In this document: one piece after another, positions 26,520 through 34,744 of the stretch
How the letters are laid out: each line of letters opens with the position of its first letter
How positions within the stretch are numbered: the first letter of the stretch is position 1
DNA from: Paenibacillus silvisoli
Lineage (GTDB): Bacteria > Bacillota > Bacilli > Paenibacillales > Paenibacillaceae
Direction of reading: 5' to 3'
Assembly: GCF_030866765.1 (NCBI RefSeq)
Contig: NZ_CP133017.1
Coordinates: 271,001-335,000, forward strand
DNA: 64,000 nt
Position numbers and translations under genes: made by a program
Notes under the pieces: model-generated
What the model was told of the DNA's origin: nothing
Databases searched by the model: none
The model's input: only the letters and a program-made list of their open reading frames with translations

Positions 26520-28103
26520 ATGGGCTTGAACACGGCTCGCAGGCAAAATATTAGGGTGGAGCGGAAGCTGCAGACGGTTTCCAAGAACGGCTATTACAAT
26601 ACGTACGTGCCGAATGCGCTTGCGGAGGAAAATATATTTTTGCAGCTTCCGATGGAAGAGAAGGAGCTGCCGGTATACGAGGCGGTTCGCGGCAGCCTGC
26701 CGAAGCCTTTCTGGCAGGGGCATGACAGCGTCATCGACTGCTATTGGAAAGCATGGGAGCTTGCTTTCGACCATCTGCGCAAGCCTTATGTTTCGAACGG
26801 CTTCGTAGCCAATTACATCGATACGGCGTTCAACGATTGCATCTTTATGTGGGATACCTGCTTTATATTGATGTTCGCCAAGTACGGGCACCGCGTGTTC
26901 ACCTTCCAACGGACGCTGGACAACTTCTACGTTAAACAGCATCCGGACGGGTTCATTTGCAGGCAGCTCAGCATGAACGACGGCGAGGACCGGTTCCACC
27001 GGTATGACCCTACGAGCACCGGCCCGAACGTAATGGCCTGGTCCGAGTGGGAGTATTACGGCATTACCGGCGATACGGAACGGCTGCACGACGTGTTCCC
27101 CGTGCTTGCCGCCTATCACCGGTGGCTGAAGGCATACCGGACATGGCCGGACGGCACCTACTGGTCCTCGGGCTGGGGAGCGGGCATGGACAATCAGCCG
27201 AGGATGCCTGGGCATATGCCGCATCAGGCGGATGAGTTCTATCACGGTCATCTCGCTTGGATCGACACCTGTTTGCAGCAGATGCTGTCCGCGAAGCTGA
27301 TTCTGCAAATCGCGGAAACGATCGGCCGGGCGGACGAGGTGCAGGATTTGCAGGAGGAAATAAACCGGCTGTCGGCGTTCATTAACGAACGGATGTGGGA
27401 TGACCAAACGGCGTTCTATTACGATCTGATGCCGAATCAGCAATGGCTCGGCATGAAATCGATCGGCGCTTACTGGGCGTTGATCGCCGATGTCGTACCG
27501 CAGGAGCGGCTTGAGCGGTTCATCGCCCATTTGGAAAACCCGAATGAGTTTAACCGCCCTCACCGCATCCCATCCTTGTCCGCCGACGATCCTTGCTACC
27601 GGCCGGAGGGTGATTACTGGCGCGGCGGCGTTTGGATGCCGACCAACTATATGGCGCTGCGGGGACTGACGCTGCACGGTTATGACGCGTTGGCCCATGA
27701 AATCGCGCTTACGCATGTGAAGAACGTTGCGGAAGTATTCGTAAATACGGGGACGATTTGGGAAAACTATGCGCCTGACGTAATCGAGAGAGGCGATCCG
27801 TCCAAGCCGAACTTTGTCGGCTGGAGCGGGCTCGCGCCGATCGCCGTTCTGACCGAGTACGTGTTCGGGCTTCGGGCGGAAGCGGCGGAGTCGAAGCTGG
27901 TGTGGGATGTGCGCGTGCTGGAAGAGCACGGCATCGAGCAGTACCCGTTCGGCAACGACGGTTTGCTGGATTTGAAGTGCGCCGCTCGGACGGCGGTGAC
28001 CGATAAGCCGGACATTCTGGTTACGAGCAATGTGCCGCTTACGCTTATCCTTCGCTGGGAAGGTGGAGAAGAGGCGATTCACGTGCCGGTTAGCACGAAA
28101 TAG
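26520..28103 (+). CDS. GH63/MGH1-like glycoside hydrolase, copy 2
   Basis: The protein has 527 residues and aligns with the preceding protein over its full length. It shares YWKAWELAF.HLRK, FQRTLDNFY.KQHPDGF, AYHRWL.AYRTWPDG.YW, NRPHR.PSLSAD and LEEHG..QYPFG. It carries an extra 20-residue N-terminus (NTARRQNIRVERKLQTVSKN). In the substrate region copy 1 has SDGTDVFHRHD and copy 2 NDGEDRFHRYD, so the two probably accept different sugars or linkages. GGGAGG precedes the ATG. It is the last gene of the operon before a terminator. Confidence 0.82.
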   Translation: MGLNTARRQNIRVERKLQTVSKNGYYNTYVPNALAEENIFLQLPMEEKELPVYEAVRGSLPKPFWQGHDSVIDCYWKAWELAFDHLRKPYVSNGFVANYIDTAFNDCIFMWDTCFILMFAKYGHRVFTFQRTLDNFYVKQHPDGFICRQLSMNDGEDRFHRYDPTSTGPNVMAWSEWEYYGITGDTERLHDVFPVLAAYHRWLKAYRTWPDGTYWSSGWGAGMDNQPRMPGHMPHQADEFYHGHLAWIDTCLQQMLSAKLILQIAETIGRADEVQDLQEEINRLSAFINERMWDDQTAFYYDLMPNQQWLGMKSIGAYWALIADVVPQERLERFIAHLENPNEFNRPHRIPSLSADDPCYRPEGDYWRGGVWMPTNYMALRGLTLHGYDALAHEIALTHVKNVAEVFVNTGTIWENYAPDVIERGDPSKPNFVGWSGLAPIAVLTEYVFGLRAEAAESKLVWDVRVLEEHGIEQYPFGNDGLLDLKCAARTAVTDKPDILVTSNVPLTLILRWEGGEEAIHVPVSTK

Positions 28104-28115
28104 GCTTGAAATAGT

Positions 28116-28145
28116 GGGGCGCTCCGTTGAGGGGCGCCTTTTTGT
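28116..28145 (+). terminator. Terminator of the glycosidase operon
   Basis: GGCGC and GCGCC arms are followed by TTTTT, 12 bases past the stop codon. The stem is short but GC-rich. Confidence 0.65.
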
Positions 28146-28174
28146 GTTTCGAGAAGGTCGGTGTGAAAGCCCAT

Positions 28175-28440
28175 TTTGTACATCATCAAACGGAGAGGTC
28201 GTTAACACTTTGCGAGGCTGCTTATGCGATCGTTCATACAGCCAACCGCCTCTGCGAGGCTGTTTGTACGATATTTCGTACAAACAGTGCTGTTTAATCG
28301 TCGCTCCTGGCCTCTTTGTACGATATTTCGTACAAACAGCGTTGCGTAACCGTCTCTACGAGCCCATGTGTACGATATTTCGTACAAACAGCGCTGGATA
28401 TCCAGCCCCATAAGCCGACTTGTATGATTTTTCATGCAAA
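28175..28440. repeat. Array C: 52 bp tandem repeats with GTACGA-TCGTAC cores
   Basis: Cores begin at 28266, 28318 and 28370 (each GTACGAtattTCGTAC) and at 28422 (GTATGAttttTCATGC), exactly 52 bases apart and followed by AAACAG or AAACGG. Older, degenerate units lie near 28223 (TATGCGA/TTCATA) and 28175 (TTTG/CAAA). The array fills the gap between the glycosidase operon and the SLH pseudogene. It encodes nothing convincing. Confidence 0.9.
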
Positions 28441-28452
28441 CGGCAATCCGAT

Positions 28453-28477
28453 GGCGCTCCTTGGGGAGCGCCTTTTT
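28453..28477 (+). terminator. Terminator at the end of array C
   Basis: GGCGCTCC and GGAGCGCC arms around a 4-base loop are followed by TTTTT. This is a textbook intrinsic terminator, but no gene ends just before it. Its arms match the operon terminator at 28116 (GGCGCTCC...GGGGCGCC), so the array may have been inserted into, or duplicated, that terminator. Confidence 0.75.
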
Positions 28478-28542
28478 CATGTCGCCAGCCGGGCGGCCAA
28501 GATTATATACAGCATTAGATAGAAGGGGGATATCCCATTTTT

Positions 28543-29226
28543 TTGCATTATATTAAATCGATCGGCCCGAATTACGCGGGCGTGTATTACCTGAATGGCG
28601 ACAAAGCGGAGTATGTAGGCGGTACGCTGAAAGGCAACCGGCTGACATTCACCACGAACCACTTCTCGTCGTTCGCGGTGATGGAATATCGGAAATCGTT
28701 TGCCGATATGACCGGAAACTGGGCGGCTGACTATGTGCAGAAGCTTGCGGCCAAGCATTTGGTCAACGGTCTCGACGAGCATACCTTCGGTCCGAAGCTG
28801 GCGGTAACGCGCGCCGATTTCGCAACGATGGCGGTTCGCGCGCTTGGCTATGATGCCGAGCAAGGAACAGCATCGCCGTTCTCGGACGTGAAGGCCGATG
28901 CTTACTAAGCGGCGAAGGCAGCAGAACTCGGCCTGATCAAAGGCAGCGAAGGACAATTCCGTCCGAAGGCCGCAATTACGCGCGAAGAAGCGGCAACGAT
29001 TCTGATGCCTATGCACGGGCTGATGAAGCCGGGTCAGGCGGCAAACCAGGCGGGTGCGGAATTTGCGGATATCGGCAAAGCGTCGGCTTGGGCGATTGAT
29101 GCGATCCGCGGCGCGCAAGCGCTCGGACTCGTCAGCGGCAAAGGCGAGGGTGAGTTCGATCCGAAAGGCGCGGTAACGCGCGCTGAAACGGCTAAGATGA
29201 TTGTTGAAATGTTAGCGAAGAAATAA
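28543..29226 (+). pseudogene. S-layer homology (SLH) protein remnant with an in-frame stop
   Basis: The frame encodes the end of an adhesin-like domain (GDKAEYVGGTLKGNRLTFTTNHFSSFAVMEY) followed by three SLH motifs, starting FADMTGNWAADYVQKLAAKHLVNG, then FSDVKADAY and FADIGKASAWAIDAIRGAQALGLVSGKG. A TAA at 28906-28908 interrupts the second motif where SLH proteins normally have Tyr (YYAAKAAELGLIKG expected). The frame is otherwise open on both sides. The 5' end with signal peptide and main domain is missing. Intact relatives bind pyruvylated wall polymers at the cell surface. Both the truncation and the stop argue for a pseudogene. Confidence 0.85.
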
Positions 29227-29233
29227 AAAAACG

Positions 29234-29270
29234 AAAAGGCTGAACAGGCGATCGTCCTGTTCAACCTTTT
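29234..29270. terminator. Terminator after the SLH remnant
   Basis: AAAAGGCTGAACAGG pairs with CCTGTTCAACCTTTT, with A and T runs on either side. It serves the SLH remnant and the convergent membrane-protein gene. Confidence 0.8.
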
Positions 29271-29301
29271 CGGCATGGAGGCGGCCGCCCGCCTTCGAAC
29301 G

Positions 29302-30120
29302 TTACACTTGCTTCGACTGCCACATGTCATACTGGGCGGCGACCGTCCACACCTTCATAATCGTCCGCAGCAGCTGGTAGCCTTGATGCAGGATGAGCGC
29401 GAGCAATCCCGCCCACAGCAGCGATACGGAAGCGATAGTCATGCTGAGCAGGGCGCCGATACCCCACATCAGCAGCGATATGCCCGCGAAAGGCAGGAAG
29501 TTCGCGATACCGCTCCAGAGCGAGCGGAGGGTGCCCGTGCCGGCTACCGCTCCGAATTGCATGGAGAGGAAGAGGAGGTGGATCAGCACCGCCCACGCCA
29601 GCCAAGCGCCCGCCCACGGCCCGGCCAGCTGCGCGAATTCCATCATCGAACTGCTGGCCAGCAGGCTCGTGAGCGCTCGCGGCAGCAGCCAGATTGCCGG
29701 CAGCAGGGTGAGCGTCGTTTCCGCGAGATAGAGCAGCGCGACCGATTTCCATGCGGCGCGGATGCCGCTCAGAAATTTCGTTCCCTTCTCATCCGACATG
29801 TGATGAAGGGAGTGGAACAGCCCGGCGTTCAGAAACGGGGTGACGATAATCCGCCCCGCCAGCAGTCCGCAGAAGAGCCAGACGTACGGGCGGATGAGAT
29901 CGGTCTTGATCAGCTGGAACTGGGCTTCGGTCAAGAAGAGCTGGACGGCCGACGTGCCGCTGCCGATGCTGTCGGGGAATCTTTTGAGAAGCGGCACGGT
30001 TATGCCTTCGATGGTCCGGTAGAGGAAGAAGCCCCAGATCAGCTCATACAGAAACAGCATAATAATAATGTAGAAGTGCTTCATGGTCAGGTGCCAGCCT
30101 TGTTTCATATGCGTTCTCAT
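29302..30120 (-). CDS. Multi-pass membrane protein of unknown function
   Basis: The protein has 272 residues and about six hydrophobic segments, including FYIIIMLFLYELIWGFFLY, WLFCGLLAGRIIVTPFLNAGLF and ISLLMWGIGALLSMTIASVSLLWAG. I recognise no family. The arrangement of a loop after helix 1 and paired C-terminal helices recalls DUF-type integral membrane proteins of paenibacilli. ATG 30120 was chosen behind AGGAGGTG. It follows the M1 peptidase gene by 39 bases, so the two are probably co-transcribed, and the protein may anchor or assist the peptidase (inference). Confidence 0.7.
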   Translation of the reverse strand: MRTHMKQGWHLTMKHFYIIIMLFLYELIWGFFLYRTIEGITVPLLKRFPDSIGSGTSAVQLFLTEAQFQLIKTDLIRPYVWLFCGLLAGRIIVTPFLNAGLFHSLHHMSDEKGTKFLSGIRAAWKSVALLYLAETTLTLLPAIWLLPRALTSLLASSSMMEFAQLAGPWAGAWLAWAVLIHLLFLSMQFGAVAGTGTLRSLWSGIANFLPFAGISLLMWGIGALLSMTIASVSLLWAGLLALILHQGYQLLRTIMKVWTVAAQYDMWQSKQV

Positions 30121-30159
30121 TACGATCACCTCCTATTCGTATCTTTGTCTGTGCGGGAA

Positions 30160-32160
30160 CTACCAAGCGAGCGAGGCGAAGAAGGTCTCCAGCAGCTTGG
30201 CGATGCCGACGCTCCAGCGCGTGCGCGACTTCTCGGCGATATCGGCTTTCATGAAGTTATTGATGTGCTTGTTGTCGAGCACGTTGTCGTTGTGCGGGTC
30301 GACGGCGGCCCACAGCAGCTTGGAGGAGTGGACGATTTTATATTGAATGTGGTCTTGCTTGCCGTCCCACACCTTAGGCATGAGCGTTCCGTCGGCAAAA
30401 TGGAACACGACCGACACGGGCCCGAGGCTTCCGCCCGTCTTCTTGATGAGCACGACCGATTCGTACTGCGTCTCGCCCTTCTGCTTGACCGGGCGTACGT
30501 GGATGGAGGCGACCGAATAATCGGACATCGCGTTGCCGTAGACGAAATGGCTGAAATAGTCGTTCCACTTGGTCTTCGTCACGCTTTCCACGACGCGTTG
30601 GAAGTCGGCGGTGGACGGGTGCTTGAACTTGTATTTCTGGAAATAAGTCCGCATGATCTTACGCATCGTCTGGGCGCCGACCTGCTTCTCGATGCCGAAG
30701 AGGACGAGCTTGGCGCGCATGTACACATTTTCCGCGTAGTGATTGCTGCTGTGGTACGACCAGGACAGCTGCTTGAGCGGCGCCGGGTCCGTCATATAGC
30801 TGGCTTCGACGGGCAGGTTCGGCTCCACGCCGTATTCGCTTTCCATGACCTTGTCTTCGGCGTAGGAGGTGAAGCCTTCGTCGAGCCAGGCTTCCTCGAA
30901 CTCGTTCGAGGCGACCATGCCGTACCAGTATTGATGGCCGATTTCATGCACGACCGTTCTCTCCAGATCGTAGCCCGGGTTCTCGTTCTCGGCGGCGAAC
31001 GCGGTAATGAGCGTCGGATATTCCATGCCGCCCGCGCCGTTGCCGCCTTTTGGAGGAACGACGATGGAGAGGGTGGTGTACGGATAAGCGCCGTACCACT
31101 GCGCATACTTGGCCAATGCCGACTTGGCCGCGTGCATGTACCGGTCCTTGAACTTGGCGTGCAGCGGATCGAGGTACAGCTTGATCCGGACGCCCGGCAC
31201 GCCTTCCGTGGAGAACGGCTCCTCCGCGTAGACGAAGTCCGGCGAGGCAGACCAGCCGAAATCATGCACGTCATCGGCGTAGTATTGGTACGTTTTGCGG
31301 CCGCTCGCGACGACGGAGGCTTTCGTCTGGAAGCCGGTGGCGGCGACCTTGTAGCTGGATGGCACGTTGATTTTTACGCTATAGATGCCAAAGTCGCTGT
31401 AAAATTCGGAGTTGCCGTGATACTGATGGATGTTCCAGCCTTCGGCCGCGCGGCCGCGGGTACCTGCCGTTTCGTATACGGCAAGCTTCGGAAACCACTG
31501 GCCCGCCATTACGAAGTCGCCTGCATAGCCCATTCGGGCGAATACCTGAGGCAGCTTCACCTCGAACTTCATGCGCAGCGTCACGCTCTTGCCGGGGGCG
31601 ACGGCATTCGGCAGCCGCAGCTTGGCCAGCGTTAAATCGTTCGGGTTGTTGTCATCGGGCTGCACATAGTGCAGGCGAGGGAGCAAGCTGTACCCTTCGG
31701 TCGTCTCCAGCGAGAGCAGGTTCATGTAGCCTGTACTGTCTACGGTCGCTTTGTCGCCGCGGAGCTGACCGCCGGACTCCTTCATAAACGTCGTGTCTTT
31801 GGAGCGGAAGGCGTTCGGATACAGGTGGAAGTACATTTCGGACACCGGCTGCCGGCCAGGGTTTGTCCATGTGACGGACTGCTCCCCGGCGAGCATATGC
31901 GTATCCTCCTGCAGCTTCACGTCGATGTGGTACTCTGTGACCCTTTTGCTCAAGGCTACTGGCTTCGGCTGCATGACGATATCCGGCTCCTGGGCGACAG
32001 GCGGCGCCGCCGGCTTGGGAGCCGGTTCTTTCTTGGCAGGAGCGGAGGCGTACGTATATTGCGAAACCCAGGCATCCCCGAACCCTTGCCTTGCCGTTAC
32101 GCCGAGCAGCACGGCGACGAGGGCAAAGAGTAGAAATCGTTTGGCGTGACGTGGATTCAT
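30160..32160 (-). CDS. M1 family metallopeptidase, membrane-anchored
   Basis: The protein has 666 residues. An N-terminal hydrophobic segment (FLLFALVAVLLGVTA) is followed by a Pro/Ala/Lys-rich linker, which suggests an anchored enzyme facing outward. The beta-sandwich N-domain leads to the catalytic domain with GGMEYP (a variant of the GxMEN exopeptidase loop), the zinc motif HEIGHQYW and the third ligand E in NEFEEAWLDEG. It therefore belongs to the gluzincin aminopeptidase M1 family. ATG 32160 was chosen behind GGGAGGG. It is the first gene of a pair with a membrane protein. Confidence 0.9.
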   Translation of the reverse strand: MNPRHAKRFLLFALVAVLLGVTARQGFGDAWVSQYTYASAPAKKEPAPKPAAPPVAQEPDIVMQPKPVALSKRVTEYHIDVKLQEDTHMLAGEQSVTWTNPGRQPVSEMYFHLYPNAFRSKDTTFMKESGGQLRGDKATVDSTGYMNLLSLETTEGYSLLPRLHYVQPDDNNPNDLTLAKLRLPNAVAPGKSVTLRMKFEVKLPQVFARMGYAGDFVMAGQWFPKLAVYETAGTRGRAAEGWNIHQYHGNSEFYSDFGIYSVKINVPSSYKVAATGFQTKASVVASGRKTYQYYADDVHDFGWSASPDFVYAEEPFSTEGVPGVRIKLYLDPLHAKFKDRYMHAAKSALAKYAQWYGAYPYTTLSIVVPPKGGNGAGGMEYPTLITAFAAENENPGYDLERTVVHEIGHQYWYGMVASNEFEEAWLDEGFTSYAEDKVMESEYGVEPNLPVEASYMTDPAPLKQLSWSYHSSNHYAENVYMRAKLVLFGIEKQVGAQTMRKIMRTYFQKYKFKHPSTADFQRVVESVTKTKWNDYFSHFVYGNAMSDYSVASIHVRPVKQKGETQYESVVLIKKTGGSLGPVSVVFHFADGTLMPKVWDGKQDHIQYKIVHSSKLLWAAVDPHNDNVLDNKHINNFMKADIAEKSRTRWSVGIAKLLETFFASLAW

Positions 32161-32313
32161 TGAAAGGTTCCCTCCCGTTGACAAGCATCTAAAGCATGTA
32201 TATGTTTGCTTTTCCGAGATTATTAGCTAAAATGGAATTAAAGTGCGGACAGGCGCAAAAACCGCGCCGGGCGCGGGTTTGAGACGTTTTTTGAAGATGG
32301 GAGTGACAGGCGA

Positions 32314-32838
32314 GTGAGCGAACAGGAGAAGAATGAGCAGCCGGTGGAGAAGAAGGAGAAGAAGTCTCTTTCTTTGAACGTGGTGAGCAATAAGGAGCAT
32401 AAGGGGTTCGGCGCGGGCACGATCGATTTGAGCCAGGTGGCCTGCGTCATGATCGATAACGGCGAGGCGTATATCGATGTCGGCGCGATGCACGCGAAGA
32501 GCAAGATCGAGAAGGGCATCAAATTCAGCACGAACAAGGAGGACGTCCCGAACGGCCGGCCGTGCTGGATCGTCTGGGTCGCGGTGGACCGGAACGAGGA
32601 AGGGTCCTACTACGCGGGCGCAACCGCCTGCCCGATGCTGGTCGATACGGAAGCGCGCAGAGGCTGGAAAATTCTCGCGCAGCACGTCAACAACTTGGAT
32701 TACGCGCTGAAGCGCCGTTACATGCTGGATGAGCTGGGCGCGGAAGAGAAAGCCGCGTTGAAAGGACTGCTCGTTTCGCACAATCCGGAGTGGTGGGAAC
32801 GCTCCCCGGATAAGCTGAAGGATGCGTTGAACGTTTAA
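32314..32838 (+). CDS. ywhD: YwhD family protein
   Basis: The protein has 174 residues. NKEHKGFGAGTIDLSQV, DNGEAYIDVGAMHAKSKIEKGIKFS and PNGRPCWIVWVAVDRNEEG are the conserved blocks of YwhD, a soluble protein of unknown function. In B. subtilis it neighbours pbpG, speE, speB, ywiB and argS. Here the same set is spread over 32-48 kb, so the gene order is kept with insertions. The start is a GTG at 32314 with GGGAGTGACAGG upstream. Confidence 0.9.
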   Translation: MSEQEKNEQPVEKKEKKSLSLNVVSNKEHKGFGAGTIDLSQVACVMIDNGEAYIDVGAMHAKSKIEKGIKFSTNKEDVPNGRPCWIVWVAVDRNEEGSYYAGATACPMLVDTEARRGWKILAQHVNNLDYALKRRYMLDELGAEEKAALKGLLVSHNPEWWERSPDKLKDALNV

Positions 32839-32854
32839 TAGTAGTGAGTGGATA

Positions 32855-32906
32855 GAGCCGCTTTTACGAGCCCTTAGCAGGGAGGTGAAAGCGGCTTTAT
32901 TTTTTC
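32855..32906 (+). terminator. Terminator after ywhD
   Basis: AGCCGCTTTTAC pairs with GTGAAAGCGGCTTTATTTTTT. Confidence 0.75.
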
Positions 32907-32977
32907 TATTGAAGTCCCTCTTGGTTGTGGTATAGTCGTAAGACGGAACGTTTGTTCTAAATTCAGGAGGAGTTGGC

Positions 32978-34744
32978 ATGAAAAGGGATCCATCGCGCGA
33001 GTCGCGCAAGCACTACTCGGACCTGCTCCGGCGTTATCTGCTCCCGCAGAAGCGGACGCTGTCCGGCCTTGCCGTACTGCTGGTGCTATCGATCGGCCTG
33101 CAGCTCGTCAATCCGCAAATTATTCGTTTCTTCATTGATACCGCGCAAGCGGAGGGGGACCTCCAGCCGCTTCTCGTCGCGGCCTTATTGTTTATCGGCT
33201 TCTCGCTCGCGCAAGGCGCGATATCCGTAGGCGCTTCTTACGTCAGCGAAAATCTCGGCTGGAAAACGACGAACGTGCTGCGCGGCGATTTGGCGGCGCA
33301 CTGCTTGTCGCTCGATATGCCGTTTCATAAGTCGCAAACGTCGGGCGCCATTATCGAACGGGTGGACGGCGACGTGAATGCGCTGGCGAACTTTTTCTCG
33401 AGCATGATCATTCATCTGGTCGGCAATTTTTTGCTGATGGTCGGCATTCTGTTTCTGTTGTTTAAGGAGAATTGGCTGATCGGGGCGGGCATGACGGTGT
33501 TCGTCGGCGCGGCGATCTTCATTATACAGCGGATTCGCCGGCTCGCTTCGCCGCTCTGGAAGGAGTGGCGTCAGGCAAACGCCGAAATGTACGGGTTCAT
33601 CGGCGAGCAGCTGGAAGGGACGGAGGATATTCGCGCGAACGGCGCATCCGTCTTCGTGATGAACCGGTTTTACGGCATGCTGCAAAAGATGCTTCCTATG
33701 CGCGTCAAAGCGTTTCTCGGCTTCGGATCGATGTGGGGGACGACGATCATCCTGTTCGCGCTGGGCAACGCGATGGCGTTCGCGATCAGCGCGTATTTAT
33801 GGAAGGCGGGCTCGATTTCGCTTGGCACCGTGTACTTGATTTTCTATTACACGGAGCTGCTGACGAAGCCGATCGAGAAAATCCGCACGCAAATCGAGGA
33901 TTTGCAAAAGGCGGACGCGAGCATCTCCCGCATCCGGGCGCTGCTCGATACGCGCTCGTCGATCGCCGACGGTCCGGGGGCTGCGCTCCCGCAAGACGCG
34001 CTTGGCGTGCGGTTCGACGACGTCACCTTCCGCTACGAGGACGGCACGGGCGAGCCGACGCTGGATTCGCTCCGGCTGGAGCTGAAGCCCGGCGAGGTGC
34101 TCGGCCTGCTCGGCCGGACGGGGAGCGGCAAGTCGACGCTCGCGCGGCTGCTTCTGCGGTTCTACGATCCGCAGGAGGGCGCGGTGCTGCTCGGCGGAAC
34201 GGACATCCGCGAGCTGAAGCTGAGCCAGCTTCGCAAACGGGTCGCGCTGGTGACGCAAAACATCGAAATCATGGAAGGCTCCATCCGGGACAACTTGACC
34301 TTCTACGACGCGTCCATCCCGGAATCTCGCATCGTCGCGGTGCTGGATCAGCTTGGATTGACGAGCTGGTATGAATCGATGCCGGAGGGACTGGATACGA
34401 AGCTGGCCTCCGGGGGCGGCAGCCTGTCCGCCGGCGAAGCGCAGCTGCTGGCGTTCGCCCGCGTGTTTCTGACGAATCCGGGGCTCGTCATTATGGATGA
34501 AGCGTCGTCGCGGCTCGACCCGTTGACGGAGCAGCGGATCGAGCAGGCAATCAGCACGCTGCTGGCCGAACGCTCTTGCATCATCATCGCTCACCGGCTC
34601 GCAACCGTGCAGCGCGCCGATCAGATTCTTATCTTGGAGAACGGCCGCGTCATCGAGTCCGGAAGAAGAACGGAGCTCGCGGCAGACCCCGGCTCTCGCT
34701 TCAGCAGCATGCTGGCGACAGGGCTTGAGGAGGTGCTTGCATGA
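32978..34744 (+). CDS. ABC exporter half-transporter, subunit 1
   Basis: The protein has 588 residues: a six-helix type I exporter membrane domain (about 25-320) then an ATPase with Walker A GRTGSGKST, Q-loop VALVTQ, signature LSAGE (usual LSGGQ), Walker B LVIMDE with the catalytic Glu, and H-loop IIAHR. GGAGGAG precedes the ATG. It overlaps the next gene by 4 bases, so the two form a heterodimer. Cargo (lipid, drug or peptide) is not predictable. Confidence 0.92.
   Translation: MKRDPSRESRKHYSDLLRRYLLPQKRTLSGLAVLLVLSIGLQLVNPQIIRFFIDTAQAEGDLQPLLVAALLFIGFSLAQGAISVGASYVSENLGWKTTNVLRGDLAAHCLSLDMPFHKSQTSGAIIERVDGDVNALANFFSSMIIHLVGNFLLMVGILFLLFKENWLIGAGMTVFVGAAIFIIQRIRRLASPLWKEWRQANAEMYGFIGEQLEGTEDIRANGASVFVMNRFYGMLQKMLPMRVKAFLGFGSMWGTTIILFALGNAMAFAISAYLWKAGSISLGTVYLIFYYTELLTKPIEKIRTQIEDLQKADASISRIRALLDTRSSIADGPGAALPQDALGVRFDDVTFRYEDGTGEPTLDSLRLELKPGEVLGLLGRTGSGKSTLARLLLRFYDPQEGAVLLGGTDIRELKLSQLRKRVALVTQNIEIMEGSIRDNLTFYDASIPESRIVAVLDQLGLTSWYESMPEGLDTKLASGGGSLSAGEAQLLAFARVFLTNPGLVIMDEASSRLDPLTEQRIEQAISTLLAERSCIIIAHRLATVQRADQILILENGRVIESGRRTELAADPGSRFSSMLATGLEEVLA

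Noticed and set aside
26466..28283. 605-codon minus-strand ORF opposite the second glycosidase
   Set aside because: It is a shadow of a well-supported plus-strand gene and has no recognisable motif.
28202..28522. Small ORFs within array C on both strands
   Set aside because: They are built from the 52-base repeat, have no ribosome site, and shift frame from unit to unit.
29275..31635. 786-codon plus-strand ORF antisense to the M1 peptidase gene
   Set aside because: The minus-strand frame has a full peptidase with intact zinc motif and a ribosome site. The plus ORF is a codon-bias shadow rich in Arg, Glu and His.
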